A stretch of DNA of 64,000 nt, from contig BGZK01001290.1 in NCBI GenBank assembly GCA_005406025.1, positions 1-64,000 of the forward strand. Reading direction: 5' to 3'. The notes under the pieces are model-generated. The model worked only from the letters and a program-made list of their open reading frames with translations. It ran no database searches and had not been told where the DNA came from. This document shows, one piece after another, positions 1-34,200 of this stretch. Numbering within the stretch: position 1 is the stretch's first letter; the number at the start of each line of letters is the position of its first letter. The stretch comes from Eumeta japonica. Lineage: Eukaryota > Arthropoda > Insecta > Lepidoptera > Psychidae. A program made the translations under genes and the position numbers.

Positions 1-174
1 TAGATTAAGTAAATAAAATATACTTTATGAACATGTATCTAGTTTTACATTCTATTTAATGAAAAAATTTTTCAAACAAGGTATAAAACTTCACATTGAC
101 AATAAATTGTCAATTCTTGATAAGGTATAACATTTGCACCTTCAATATTGATTTTCGCAAATCCAACTACAATG

Positions 175-199
175 TATATACTAGTGATGTAATGAATAT
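175..199 (+). repeat. Left terminal inverted repeat of hAT element (with flanking bases)
   Basis: Exact 25-base reverse complement of 3061-3085. The last seven bases of the target duplication are themselves palindromic, which lengthens the apparent match beyond the element's own end at 182. Confidence 0.9.
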
Positions 200-3078
200 C
201 AATTTTAAGCATTTGCTTGATCACGAATGTGAATATCTGCCATTGATATTCACGAATGCAAATCTGAATATTCACTTTGAATTGGCATTTGTCTATGTCT
301 TGGCTTCATTTGACAGCTTACCGGCGCGCGGTGCCACCCACATTTGTTATCGTTTGTTTTTCCGAGCATTGTCGAGCCAATCCGAACAAGGCCGATTGAT
401 GTTGTACTTTACGAAAGATCGTTAACAGAAATAGAAGAATTTGAGGTTAGAGTGTTTTAATGATTTTTAAGATGAGTATATAATCAGTTTCTAGTGAAAT
501 TTGAACCTATTTTACACTTTGATGCTGAACGAGCTAGATGCAAGATCTGTACCAATGAATATTCTCGAAGAAAGAACTACAACTGCTATGAAATCATTTG
601 AAGTCAATGTATAAAACGAATTTGCTGAATTAGAAAAATGCGAAAAAGAAAAAAGGATGCATTAAGTAGAATTGCAACATCTTCCCAGAAAAGTGTTAAA
701 TCAGAGGTTAAACAGATATCATTTCAAAAGTGTGTTGATAAAACGAAACAGTGGGATAATAAATCTGTAAAGTCCGTGGCAGTTGATAAATCAATAAGTG
801 AGATGATTGCATTGGAAGACCTTTCGTTTAGTTTCGTCGAAAGTGCTGGCTTCGTAAGACTTGTGAAACATTTGTGTCCGTCCTATAACTTAAAATCTCG
901 ACAGTATTTTACTTCTTTTATCTGCGATGAATTATATGACAAAGTAAGCCATAAAATCCTTGAATTGCTGAAAGCCTTTGAAAAAATGTCATTTACTAGT
1001 GATATTTGGTCTGATTCTTGTTCTGGGGTCTCGCTTTTGAGTTTGACATGTCATGGGATAACTGAAGATTTTGGAAAGAAAAATGATAGTGTTGAAGGCA
1101 AGCGTATTTAATGAGAGCCACATACCGGAGAAAATATTGCTGTAAACTTAAAGGCTTATTGTCATCATGGGAAATACCTAAAAAAAGTGAAATGTTTAGT
1201 TCGGGATACAGGCACAAACATGAAAAAAGGCGTTACTTTATTAAACATTGAACATATCGACTGTGCTTCACATAAAATTCAGAACATATTAAAAGAAGGG
1301 CTGAAAGCTCAAGAAACTGTTGTGATTGCTATAACAAAATGCAAAAAATGGCAACACATTTTCATCATTCAAATTCTGCTCAAGATGAGCTTAAAGCTAT
1401 ACACAAAAGACTTAATCAAACCCCACTCAAGATTTTACAAGAGTGTACGACCAGATGGAACAGCACCTTTAATATGCTTAAGCGTATTTTGCCAGTCAAA
1501 GAGTCTTTGTGTCTATATGCGTCCACAAATAATAAAATTCCCCAACTGACTTCTGAAGAGTGGATGCTTATTGACAAAGTTATCACTTTATTAAGACCAT
1601 TTAAAAAAGTGACCAAAGAATTAAGTGCGGCAAATGTTTCTGTATCATCATTAATTCCATTAATTGCCACTTTAGAAAGAATTCTTAATGACTTTGATTC
1701 AACCTATGAATTGATTGGTGACACGACAGCCGTTTTAAAACAGGAGCTCTTTAACAAATTTTCTTTTTTAGAAAATTAAGTGTTGTTTATTACGGCAACC
1801 TTCATTGATCTAAGATATAAAGTAAAATTTTTTGAAAATACCTTGACTAAAGAACGTGTCATACATCACATTTTGGAGTTGCTTGAAAACAGTCAAGCAG
1901 GCGCACCTTCAAGTTCACGTAGTCTGAATTCGAAACGTGCCAGATTAGATAAAACCGATGATTCCGGAGAAAAGAAACCTTTATCTTTGAAGGACACAAT
2001 GACTTCACTAATGGATACGAGTGACAGTGACATTGAAGACGAAGATGACATTCCTCTAATTAGATACCAAAATCCTATTCATCTTTTAATTCGAAAATCT
2101 ATCACGGAATATTTAGCGGAAAAACGTGTAACAAATAATGTCGACCCTCTTACATGGTGGAAGGTAAACAAGCAGAGGTACGGGCTACTTTCTCCTATAG
2201 CGAGGCAGTGTTTGGTCACACCACCAGCAGTGTTTCTAGCGAGCGGATGTTTAGTGGTGCTGGGATTATTTATACCCGTCGCAATAGACTTGAAGGAGAA
2301 AAAGCTTCAAGCTTTTATTTTGAAGTACAACATTCCTCTACTAAAGTTTGATTATTAATTTGTTAAAAATGGTATTAAAATATTTTAAATGTTATTATTT
2401 TGCACAAATAAGTTGAATAGTTTAATATTATTTTATTTGATGTTATTATTTTCAGTTCAATAAAAGATGATCATTTTTTTAGTCAAAATGGAAGTAGATT
2501 TTTCTAAGAACTACAAGTCCATTAAGAGAAGGATATGTTTGATAATTATTATTCCAAATATGTATGTTAACATACATTTTTGTTTTGTTTTTAATATTCT
2601 TATTCAAAAATAGAAGATTACTTAAAGTTCAAAATAGTAGACAATTTATGTAAAGACTGATTAAAGTATAAGAAAAAAATATATTTTAGTTTAATATAAT
2701 GTTAAACATTATATATTTTTCGTTACGTAAATTCTAATGAAAAGTTGATTATTTATATTACCAAACCAATACCAAGTATTAAGTGAAGTCTGATTACAAT
2801 TAATATAATAAAAATTAATAATTATAATTGCAAGCCTATGTAAATTAGATGGGTGTAAGATTTACATACACATACAACATACATAGAATCACGCCTGTCT
2901 CTAATATTTGTAATAAATATTATAAGAAATTAGTATTTATTTGTTTAATTAACCTTTTGTTATTTACATCTTATTTTTTTACTTACATATTAAAATATAG
3001 CATAAATTTTTGAATCGCGAACAAATGTCAAGAAATTTGCAAATATTCACGAATAAATGAATATTCATTACATCACTA
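182..3078 (+). mobile_element. hAT-superfamily DNA transposon, full length but decayed
   Basis: The two ends are inverted copies of each other: bases 175-199 and 3061-3085 are exact reverse complements over 25 bases. Taking the element to start at TAGTGATGTAATGAATAT (182) and end with its complement (3078), the flanks are GTATATAC (174-181) and GTATATAG (3079-3086), a 7/8 match to an 8-bp target duplication, as expected for hAT insertions. The interior carries a broken transposase (about 505-2351). The insertion lies downstream of the minus-strand exons at 3368-3649, so it probably sits in an intron of that gene. The 3' third (2360-3060) is AT-rich and non-coding. Confidence 0.88.
505..2351 (+). 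pseudogene. hAT transposase remnant (BED zinc finger, RNase H-like core, C-terminal dimerisation domain)
   Basis: Pieces in different frames read as a zinc-finger BED-type hAT transposase. At about 525-620 there is a BED-like start with C-x2-C (CKIC), broken by a small deletion before the expected His. 638-1111 carries the N-terminal part with 'FTSDIWSD'. 1187-1340 carries 'VRDTGTNMKKG', the usual catalytic-Asp motif, and 'DCASHKIQNI'. 1339-1779 carries 'TTRWNSTFNMLKR', typical of the family. 1780-2200 is an acidic linker, and 2154-2351 is the hATC dimerisation region ('SSERMFSGAG') in another frame. At least four frame changes and a stop make it non-functional. The family's intact protein is about 600-700 residues; this one spans that length in pieces. 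Confidence 0.85.
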
Positions 3079-3085
3079 GTATATA
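3061..3085 (-). repeat. Right terminal inverted repeat of hAT element (with flanking bases)
   Basis: Exact reverse complement of 175-199; the element itself ends at 3078. Confidence 0.9.
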
Positions 3086-3367
3086 GCATAGATTCCAAAT
3101 AAATCCTTTCCATATATTTATATTGATAAGGGTGATTACAAAAAATTAAATATAGATTTATAGGAATGAGAGCAATGGTGCAATGTCAGTTGTCTATATG
3201 TATACACATATTTATTACATATACAGAAAACAATTTTAAGATTTTCCCAAACCGTAATTCAACTAATGTACAATAAAACCGAATCAGAGTCAACCCCATA
3301 TTTGTTTTACTTTACTAGCAGGTAAAGATGGAATTAAAACATGAATTCATAGAAAGTCAACATGTAC

Positions 3368-3649
3368 CATTTTCACATGCTTTTCCAATATAGCTGCTTT
3401 GGCCAATTCTGCTTCGACAAAAGGATTTGAAAACACAGAGTGATGTAGGCCTTGTTGCTCTCCGAGGGCAGGCGTCGGTAGTTTAAGGGTAGGTTTGACG
3501 AGTTCTGATGACCTAAGAACCATTACATGAAATAAATTAAGATACATTAAAATTAATTTTTGTAAAAAAAAAACTTACCTTTCTGTTAAATCATCATCGT
3601 CGGTACTGCTAGAGGAAGATGATGATCCATAAGCAACTAATGAATTCAT
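3368..3649 (-). CDS. First two coding exons of an unidentified conserved small protein (partial gene)
   Basis: On the minus strand ATG at 3649-3647 opens exon 1 (3649-3579), which encodes 'MNSLVAYG', a run of Ser and then Asp, and ends at a GTAAG donor in phase 2. Exon 2 (3512-3368) follows a TTCTTAG acceptor, restores frame exactly, and reads '...LPTPALG...' and 'VFSNPFVEAELAKAAILEKHVKM' (split here as VFSNPFVEAELAK / AAILEKHVKM), ending at a GTACAT donor in phase 0. A short 'LVAYGSS' start followed by an acidic run and a 'VFSNPF..AE.AK..ILEKHVKM' block looks like a conserved nuclear protein, but I cannot name the family. The remaining exons would lie to the left, past the hAT insertion and beyond the window. 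It is divergent from Mi-2, with starts about 3.4 kb apart. Confidence 0.6.
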
Positions 3650-6600
3650 TATAATTTAAAAATCTTTATGCAATTGCATTAAATAGAGAAATGCTGAAAC
3701 ATCAAAAAGCATTAACATTAATATTCACACTTTTCTATGTTAATTACAATTCAATCACACAACTTAGAAATAGAAATGTCAAAAAATTTCATTGAGTTCG
3801 CAGACCCATATTGAGGCCATAGACAAAACACTATATAGAATAGCTATGACTATGGTTTTTGTTACCTTTATTTAGAAAAAAATCGTATTTTCCTTGGAAA
3901 TTTAAAAAAAAAATAGTGTTCATTGAATTTTTAACAAAAGAATAGTAATCTTATAAATCTGACCTAGCTATTCTTGCATGCTGCTTGACTGATGCATATA
4001 TATATACATACTTGCATGGCTATTCCATAAAGGTCCAAGTATTTAATTTTAAATTTATGTAAATAGGTGTTTTCCAGGAAAAAACGCAATTTTAACCAAG
4101 AATAATTGTTTTAGTCAATCTGTCACTATCATGCTAACAATGTCATATAGCGTGATCTCCTAAATGTTTTAGTTGCAACGAGATGACGTTGTTTGATAAA
4201 ATTGCATTATTACGATACGAATTAATTCAATTAATAATAAATTCAATTATTTTATTAGTTTTATATTACTTCTTTTTCTTATTACTTAAAAATATCTTTT
4301 TTAGTGATATATTAAAGTAATCTCGGAAACGTTCTATCAATTTTAATGGCAATTTCTTATTAATGCTGTTACATTTTTGAAAACGTTAAGAGGGATCTTT
4401 CCTAAGAAAACGCAATGCTATTTTATATATAAAAAAAAATTAGATTTTACTTTCGAGTTAAATTCACTTTGGCATTTTTCTGAAAATTTAAGATCATCAG
4501 TTCTTAAACATGTTTGTTGTATGTAGCATTTTCCTTGGTAAAGAGACCAATTACACTAAAAGTACTCCACTCAAATGAAAATTCTCAACATATCTGTAAC
4601 ATAATATGGAAGGAAGTATTAGGTTAAAACCTGATTTCATCATGATGAAATTGGGTTTGACTTTAAAAACTTAATAACTATAATAAATAAACAGTAAATT
4701 TAAAACCATTTTATCACATATTTATTATGGTATTGAACTAAATGCATTTATGATTTGTTTATTTGAATGATTGCGTTTATATGGACATAAGATTGCTAAA
4801 TTTTCGTATACGATACGATTTTACAAAAAAATACACCATCTTATTACAATCTAAAATCATCATTTGACATTTAGATAGGTAAAAGTAACGAATATTATTT
4901 AAATTTTAATCAACATCAGAATCAATAGGTGTGGGATACTACATACTTATTTTTTTGTACATTTTTTATATTGTATATACCCAATATTTCGTTAATTGGC
5001 GTGAAATTGATACGTAATCTAATTTATTTGACATGTTGTATTTCCATTAAAGTTCTATTTCCTGTCTCTGTCAACGATTAAGGTACAATTTTTGTTTTTT
5101 TTTTTTAGATTGACACGAATGAATACTCTTTCAAATTGTCCATTAGAATAATACATACAAAGAGATCAAAGTAAACTGTAATAGGTATTTCAATATGATT
5201 CATTTGTGCAGCTCATTTTAAATTTTTTTTTACCGGTAAATCAAAGACTAATTTATATAAAGATTCAAATTTTTTACTGATTATTGAATTTTTGAATTAA
5301 GTTCACATTTTGTTTGGATACGACTGAGTATGTCTAAAATTTGAGATTTAGACAAAGTACGACAAAAAGATGTATGGATAGACGTAAATTTTTAAAATGA
5401 TAGAATCGTGATCAGTGACTCATAAAAGATATATTTATCACAAAAATTTAAAAATATACTTTTCGCGAGTCACTGATCATGATTCGGTATGTATAGATAA
5501 ATGCCAAAGTTTAATATAGTAATAAAAATGAAATGATTTATAAATATACATATTAATGACAAAGTGAAAAAAAAAATGCAATACTATGTCCGAAATGGAA
5601 GTAGATTTTTCTTGTTACATATAATACTTAAGATTGTATGAATGAACACGAAAAATTCCCAACACTAAATCCTATCATTCAAAACTAATTTGATGACAAA
5701 GTCATCGAAATAGCATTTTTGTATTTTGAAAATCTTTAATGGCCACCATTTCTAACTTGTATGTTGATTTTTTCATCGTTAAACTTGTACAAGGTTCAAG
5801 TTTTGAAAAAAGTGTGCCGAGTTTCGTACGCATGTCTTATTTACTGACGCCACCCTGATTGTATTTTATACATTTCAAGTAGTTCAAAACAAATTCTACT
5901 TAACAGCTTTTAAACCATCAGCCCTCTGATGCGTCAAAACCTCAATACTGCACAGATATTTAGAACTCCTTACTGTCTCTAAATACATGAGCGCACAGCA
6001 ACCGCAATACAGCAATCTTCTATAAGGCACCGCCTCCTTATCATATCGTCTATGGGCCACGAAATGTACTAATAGATCGGCCTGGCACTCTCACAGCCGA
6101 AGTTGATGGGTTTATTTAACTTAAAGAAACCAACGTCTAAATATTACGTTCAGGACCTCACAACCACAAATGTCTAAAGAGGTCATCCCTTATTAATTAC
6201 TGGGAAGCTCTTGCGTCTGGATAAACAAATGGGCCAATACATATGGGTATATTAGTTATTTATTATGCTGAGGTGATTCCCTGGAATCGCTTAATAGGCA
6301 AATCATGCACCGTCAGCACCCTCACTTAATGTCTGGCCGTGTCTGGTAAAATTGTCACAGAACTCCACTTAAAGGTATAATCGACTAAGCCATTTAGTCA
6401 GAGAGAATTTTTCAATGGCCTCGTACGCCCAATAGGTATTAATGGAATACTCTTTGGCTAACTATAGTAAATTTATTACAATTTCTCTGAAACACTTTTC
6501 CGTCTAAAAGATTCTCCGACTGCAATGACAATTTTATTTGTCTGTATAATCAGTGAGTAAATGAGTGCCCTTTCGCTTTCAATATACTAATACAACTTGT

Positions 6601-6840
6601 TTATTACCTTTTTACCTCATTTTTTGGTAGGACTTTAATTATTAGTCATAGGAATGGAATTTATTCTGGGTTGTTTTTTCAGAAATCGATTACTGTGGTA
6701 CTTTAATGTTCAATGACATTTGACATTTCTGTACCTTATATCCACACTAATGCCCTAATGGTTGTTTTAAAAATGGTAGCCCTGGTAGTTAGAATTATAT
6801 TTTTTTTCTTGTAACATTGTTGCTTGATATTTTTCTAGGT
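3650..6840. other. Divergent intergenic region, AT-rich, no gene seen
   Basis: Between the minus-strand small gene and Mi-2. Mostly AT-rich with poly-A/T tracts and no ORF with coding character. It contains an 18-bp inverted repeat with one mismatch (5404-5421 and 5467-5484, 'gatcagtgactc' core). A 20-base stretch, AAATGGAAGTAGATTTTTCT, near 5595 is also present inside the hAT element near 2485. The 5830-6500 part is less AT-rich and looks like old repeat sequence, but I cannot assign it. Confidence 0.6.
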
Positions 6841-7014
6841 GCTTGCAGGTGCGAGTGAGAAAACAGATCGCGCGAGATCTGGAGAGTGCTGCTCTGCTGC
6901 TACGGCGGCATCAATTTCTGAATTAATTACCATTTGTCGCGAATCTGCGCGTCCTTTATCTATTCTGTATATTATAATTTTTTAAGTAACAACTTGCAGA
7001 AAATTGTTATCTGA
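6841..7014 (+). promoter_or_regulatory. Probable Mi-2 5' untranslated region / promoter edge
   Basis: A locally GC-richer stretch (about 6838-6965, containing 'gatcgcgcgagatctgg' and 'ctacggcggcatc') directly precedes the Mi-2 start codon at 7015. No conclusive TATA box is visible. The exact transcription start cannot be placed from sequence alone. Confidence 0.45.
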
Positions 7015-28326
<21,312 letters not shown>

Positions 28327-31300
28327 ATTCAATATGAACATGTAATTGTTCATAAACTTGATTTCGTCTTCGAATAGATTTGTATTTTTAGAACCAAGCT
28401 GTTTCTAAATTAAAACAAATTCAATTTGTTCTAAACTTAGGCCCTAAAACTTTGGTATTACCATTAAAGTATTTCATGCTTTTATAATTTCAAATGACTA
28501 TTTCATTTTTAAAAGAAAAGATTGAATCTAATAGCCCAATTTCCTTCATTTTGACATAATGTTTTACATTTAATTCGCTCCTTATGTGTATGATAGCAAA
28601 CTTTGTTCTTCATTCTGTCACAATAAATATGTTGCTAATGATCAGTAAGATAAATACAAATATAGTGTTTTATTACATTTGTATTCATTTTAACATTATA
28701 TTCCAATTATATAGTATAATAAAATGTTGGCATTCTGACTTTTTATCAGACCGAAGTGAAAACTGTGCTATAAACTTCTGGTTTTAAGTATTTGTTTGAC
28801 ACCTTTGCACTGACTAAAAAGTTTGTTTACTTGAAATAATTTTCATGTTAATTTTGCAAAATAAAAAGTTTTATAAAAATAAAGATTTCTTTTGTATACA
28901 AGTCAAAATGATTAAAAGCATGCAGTATGATCTTATACATCAATTAACTTCTGACTTATATATGGCAGTCATAATACATGTAATAACTAATATTACATCC
29001 ATAAATGTATGTAGAGCACTCAATTCACTCTGAATTCTTTTCGAAAAGTACAATAAACGAATGGTTTTTTTATCAATAATATTTACAATATGAAGTTTAT
29101 TTGTACGATTCAAGATTATTAAATAGCCTTTTTAGTCTATTTCCCAATAGAATAAAAAGGCTATTTAATAATCTTGAATTCTTCATTTAATTTGAATATT
29201 TTGTAATATTGCATGTGTATTTCAGTGAGGTGAATAATGGGCATATAGAAGAATATTAGATGTAAGTTCTACGTGGATTCCTGGCTCCAACTTGGGTGTC
29301 AAGTGATAACTATTATAGTGGTTAGTGCGGTTAATTTAGGTAAATATTGTGTCGTTTAAATAAAAACTCACCGTATTATTTATTTCATGCTGCTGTAAGT
29401 TGATGTCAATACATTAATGTGTAAGTGAATGTGCACATAAATATTGTTTTAAATCTTTATTTGTAATTTACCAAAAATGATGGCAGAACATTAAATTTTA
29501 AATGAAACAAAATTCGTTTTATTTCCAATATAGTTATTAGTTAATCAACACAGACAAAGTTAGAACTCTCATCATATGACAAGAAGGCAGTGATCACTCT
29601 TCTTAATCTCTGAACTTTGTAAGATCTTTTCATATTCATTGCATTGTAAATCCACACAGTTATCAAAACTAACCTAATTCAAAATAACAATTTTTGGTTT
29701 CTTTCAAAATTTGTTAGTATGTTAATTAAAATTTCTGCCGGTCCTCAATGAATTTGGACATTTCAGTGCATAGGTAGGCACCCAAGGCAAAACCCGCATC
29801 AATTCCATTTTGATATAAAGCCTCAGAATAGTACAACAGTACAACGCACGAAACTGACGTTCTGAATTGCCTGCTAATGATGTAATGCGCAGATTTAATG
29901 CTTCTCCACCCTTCCTTTTTCTACTGCTTGTCTATTTTACGCCATTGTGACGTTTTCATGCCTAACTTCACAGCGGCAGAGTTTGATGCATTGTAATGTT
30001 CTATACTACATTTTTCCTGAAAGAATGAAACCAATACCCTCATTGGCTCTAAATGTCCAACTAGTAATCATTGAAAGTGCTGTGTTATCACTACTTTTCA
30101 TTTTAATCGCATTTGCAAAATTATTGTCGTTAGAGTTTACTTTTTGTAATTATATTTCATACATACTTGCAATGAACTATTATGAGCTATATTCAAATAT
30201 TTCAAAAAAATACTTCCATTGGTAATAATTAATTTTGAATCGAAATATGGAGTATTTTTAAAATCATCTAATTAATAAAACGTAATTGCAATTATTGTTT
30301 TATACAGCGACATCTAAATAGAATTGCCAATATTGGTGAACTGTCAAATCCAGATTATAATTTTGTTTTTATAACCTTCCATATTCTTCAGTAGTAAAAG
30401 GATGGCTTACTAATTTTTATCAATAGGTAAAAAGATGAGATGTTCTTTAGATACATCAACAAAATCTATATTTTTTATTATGTGGGAGTGTGTTTGTTTG
30501 AATGTTTGTCTTTTAATCACTCTCGAATGGCTGAAGGAATTGTAATTCAATTTTGTAGACATTTTTGAAACGATTTTTAAGGTAGATTGTTTTCTGGAAC
30601 AGGATACTTTTCATACAAAGAAAAAATTTTTACAAATACCTGAAAAACAGTCATTTACTTGTCATATGCATAGAAAACTGTATTATGTTTGAGTCGAATA
30701 CTGTTTTATTTTAATACACAAATGTTTGCTCCTAGCTTTATTCTTATCAGAATTGATTGATAGTTGAAGCAGAATTGTACATGCATGGGGAGTAAAATCC
30801 AAAGCTAAACTAGAATTACAATGGAGAGCAGGCACTTTTATTTTATAGACTTGAAGGCACCGCCTACTCTGATACCCATTAAAAAATCAAAACCTTATAT
30901 ACAATTATCCAAGTAATTACACAAAAATAACTTGAAAAAATCATTTTTATATGAAACGTAAATTAAACTCAATACATTAATTAATAATAACAATATCTAT
31001 GGGTGTGCTTAGGCATCTCTAGTAGAGATGTCCACACATACCTATAGAGGGCGTTTACCTACGCTTCTAGGCAAAACGCGCTTTTGGCTGTATTTAGGAT
31101 TTGCTTACATGTGCACACATGCAAAAAATCGGTTTCTTATATTATACAAGCTATCCACATATAGACGTAATTTTAGATTGTGCCTCAAATGAATATCTGA
31201 CAAAATTAAAACATTTTGTAATCTGAACACTTTTGTGCTTTTAAATATTATTTTACAATAAATACATATACGCCATTATATACTACTGTTATCTTGCAAC

Positions 31301-31400
31301 AACCAGTATTTCATTATTTTTATATTAACTGTATTATTCTGTTGTTAAATTAGTAAAAATATTTAGTTACATATGTGAAATTTGTGACGAAAATGTTTGC
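28327..31400. other. Intergenic, AT-rich; hairpin and probable repeats only
   Basis: Contains the hairpin at 29108-29179. Around 30480-31130 there is sequence of a type common in moth repeats ('gtttgaatgtttgtcttttaatcactctcgaatggctgaaggaattg', 30495-30541, in pieces). There are several AATAAA-type signals, but none can be tied confidently to Mi-2. No coding exon recognised. Confidence 0.5.
29108..29179. repeat. 31-bp hairpin with one mismatch and 10-nt loop
   Basis: Arms 29108-29138 and 29149-29179 (ATTCAAGATTATTAAATAGC... and complement), a single mismatch near the loop, loop ATTTCCCAAT. About 800 bp downstream of the last Mi-2 exon, so it could be in the 3' UTR or intergenic. Confidence 0.9.
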
Positions 31401-31738
31401 TTATGAAAATTGAACAGTAGTGTAAAAGCATTTAATCAGTTTTCTTATACACATTTGTTTTCATTGTTATTCATAACTACAAAATCCGTTCGGAATTTTT
31501 ACAGATATGTTGATGTGTGTAATTTGACAAATGCGGTTAAAAAACATGACCAGCCAGAAAAAAATTTAAGGTCATGTATAAAATTATATGCTTTTGGTAA
31601 AATTCGCATCAAAACAAGTTTATATAATCCGTAGATCCCTCCGCTTGTCCATATTGAGGCGCACTTTTTCCCAACGATTTCAAAACGACATTGATTTTAC
31701 TGACTATACAATCGTAAAATATAGTTTTCACTTCTTAT

Positions 31739-32390
31739 ATGAATTGCTTATACACATTGCGTTCACTCCACTGTGCGGTTCGGGTTCAATGGATGTCTAC
31801 TCTCAAGAATAATTTTACTAAAACAACAGACTTCATTGTAGACCAGCATAATGATATGAAGTTAAAAATTAATAAAAAGTGCACAATAATTAAGAACTTG
31901 GAAGCTGAACAACTGAAATTGGAAAGTGAAATTAAATCCTTAAATACCGGGTTTTCATTTGTAGAAAAAAATTCACGAAGTTCATAACGTAGATACACAG
32001 GTGGTAGCTGACAGCCGCAATATGAGAATGTTTTGACTATATTTAAGAAAATCTGTGCTATTATAGAATGCCCCATATTAGAAACCGATATTCGTGTCTG
32101 TCGTCGTGTCGCAAAAATAAATAAATCATTGGACAGACCTCGTAATATTCTTTTCACCCTGGCCTAACCACGTCTTCAAGATCTCGTATTTTCTGCTGTG
32201 CGTCGATTTAACAAGACTCATTCTAAACATATGCTCAATTCTAAGCATGTCAATATAGCAGGTGAAACTTGAAAAATCCATATTATGGAGTATCTTTTTA
32301 TTAGTGAATGTAAACAACTGCACAGCAATTGGAGGAAATACAAGAAAATACGCCAGGAAAAATAACTATAAATATGTTTGGGTTAAAGGG
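31739..32390 (+). pseudogene. LINE ORF1 remnant (coiled coil plus RNA-binding-type C-terminal region)
   Basis: 31797-31987 reads 'MSTLKNNFTKTTDFIVDQHN' followed by a helical 'KNLEAEQLKLESEIKSLN' coiled coil. Then, in other frames, 'IFKKICAIIECPILETDIRV', 'CRRVAKINKSLDRPRNILFT', 'HMLNSKHVNIAGE' and 'NYKYVWVKG' follow up to about 32390. This order is what I remember for ORF1 proteins of abundant lepidopteran non-LTR retrotransposons. At least three frame changes; non-functional. It may belong to the same element as the plus-strand ORF2 tail at 36180-37190, which would then have been split by the minus-strand LINE. Confidence 0.7.
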
Positions 32391-32880
32391 ATATATATGT
32401 GAAATCTGCATCCGCGGCTTTTTCCACTCGCATTTGGAGGATCGTTTCGGTGTCAAATAAAAATAATTAAGTTCAATTTTCAGCTCTTTATTTCAAATTG
32501 TTTACGAGTATATCAAAAAAACCTGTTTTTCGGTATTATTTTTATTTAGCAGTAAACTTAAAAATTAATGAACCGCGATTTTTTTGCTAAATCTTACGAC
32601 TAAAAGACAAGAAAAAAATTTTGTTTCTTGGATCCCAGATGAACAGCTGATTTTTGGCGGAAGAAATAAAATTTAAATCTTTTTTTTAATGCCTTTTTGA
32701 GAAGTGTCGCTCACCAAAGATTGTCAGAAAATTTTATATTCCTCCATACTTAGGATTTTTCTCAATTTTTTCGAAGTGGTGCAACAATGTGAAAAAAAGT
32801 AAAAACTAATTTTTTTTCTATATACAAGCATTTAAACATATTTATATTTTTTTGACGACAATTTTTTTTACATACTACAA
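32391..32880. other. AT-rich spacer between two LINE pieces, nothing recognised
   Basis: Long T- and A-tracts, no open frame with coding character. Confidence 0.5.
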
Positions 32881-33831
32881 TGTCTTCATGGGGCATTCAG
32901 CAATATGTTGGTTGGTGCTTATGCTGGCATGCTCAATATGTGACTTGTGTCACATCTTCGTTATTTAGACAGTAGCCATGTCTACTGTGGCTGGACTAAA
33001 TCTTAAGGTATTTTACGTTTCAATCGTCGTGCTTGGTTATGGTTCTCCATTGGTGACTGCGCCAGAGTGTTTGAATGGTTTACAATTTGTTCTTTGTAGC
33101 ACTTGGTATGACGTGCAATTTCCTGCCTCACAGTGGGTATCCATAGGTCTCAGTGGAATAGATCGTTCGGCACGAAAGGGAGAGCATTGGTTATCATACG
33201 CAATGTATTGATTTAAAATCTCTACGATCTTTATATTTGAGTGGGAGGCTGTATTCCATAGTTGGATCTCATACGTTCAGATGGCCTTCAGTATGGCCTT
33301 GTACAAAAGTATTTTGTTCTCGAGAGAGAGTTGAAACAATCGATCAATAAGCCAATAGAGAGTTTTATTTGTCTGGATACCAAGTTGCTTTCTCTTAGTA
33401 AAGATATGTTTTTGCCAGGTAAGTCTTTTGTCCAAATGTAAGCAAAGATATTTCATGTGATCTGCTTGTGGAACTTAACTGATTTGGTTTCGTTTGCCTT
33501 TATCCGCCACTTTTTGAGCCAGTTGGATATGTCGTTTAGATTTGTTTGTAGTATTATTGAGGTAATTTTTGGTCACTGTGTGCAGCCAGTATAGCGGTAT
33601 CATTGGCATAGGTGCCAGTAGTCAAGGATTCGGAAGTTGGTAAGTCTGCAGAAGAGTAGTAGAGTATGGCCCAGTACACTCACCCCGGGAACTCCCGCTT
33701 TAAAGGCACGCAGGTCAAACGATACTTCCCACTTTGATGAAACGGCATTGCAGCAGAATGATTACAGTACCGTACAAGTGATCTGGCAGAGCGTTTTTAA
33801 CTTGTAGAGTGATCCTTCATGCCACATTCGG

Positions 33832-34200
33832 TCAAGCCTGGGATACGTTCAAGAATGCACTAGCGCAGTACGTTTTGGCCTCCATTGATTCCATGATCTT
33901 GTTTGTTATTCTGTGTACTTGTTCAATAGTAGCATGTTTACTATGGAACCCAAACTGGTGGTCAGGGATCAATTCTTTATCGTTAAGTGTAGGCAGCATT
34001 CGTTGCAGCAGCGAATATTCGTAGATTTTGGATGGAGTGAGTAGCAAGCTTATAGTTCGGTATGATTTTGCTTCTTCGGGTTGTTTGTCCGGTTTTAGGA
34101 GCATCACAATCTGTGTGACCTTCCATTCCATTGGAAAGAACTGCAATCTTTTCAGAGAATTAAACATTGACGTAAGGAATGTTATTCCAGATTCAGGCAA
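33832..34200 (-). pseudogene. Reverse transcriptase fragment of the minus-strand LINE
   Basis: Reads 'MPESGITFLTSMFNSLKRLQ', 'FFPMEWKVTQIVMLLKPDKQ', 'SYRTISLLLTPSKIYEYSLL' and 'IPDHQFGFHSKHATIEQVHR', ending '..ASAFLNVSQA'. These are RT blocks 0-3 of Jockey-type LINEs (KP.K....YR.ISLL..., QFGFR..H.T..Q). The catalytic-block Asp of '..AFLDVSQAF' is Asn here, consistent with decay. Confidence 0.85.

Noticed and set aside
32978..33211. Open plus-strand frame 'MSTVAGLNLKVFYVSIVVLG...'
   Set aside because: It is the antisense shadow of the minus-strand LINE C-terminal region, which reads as recognisable reverse-transcriptase tail on the other strand.
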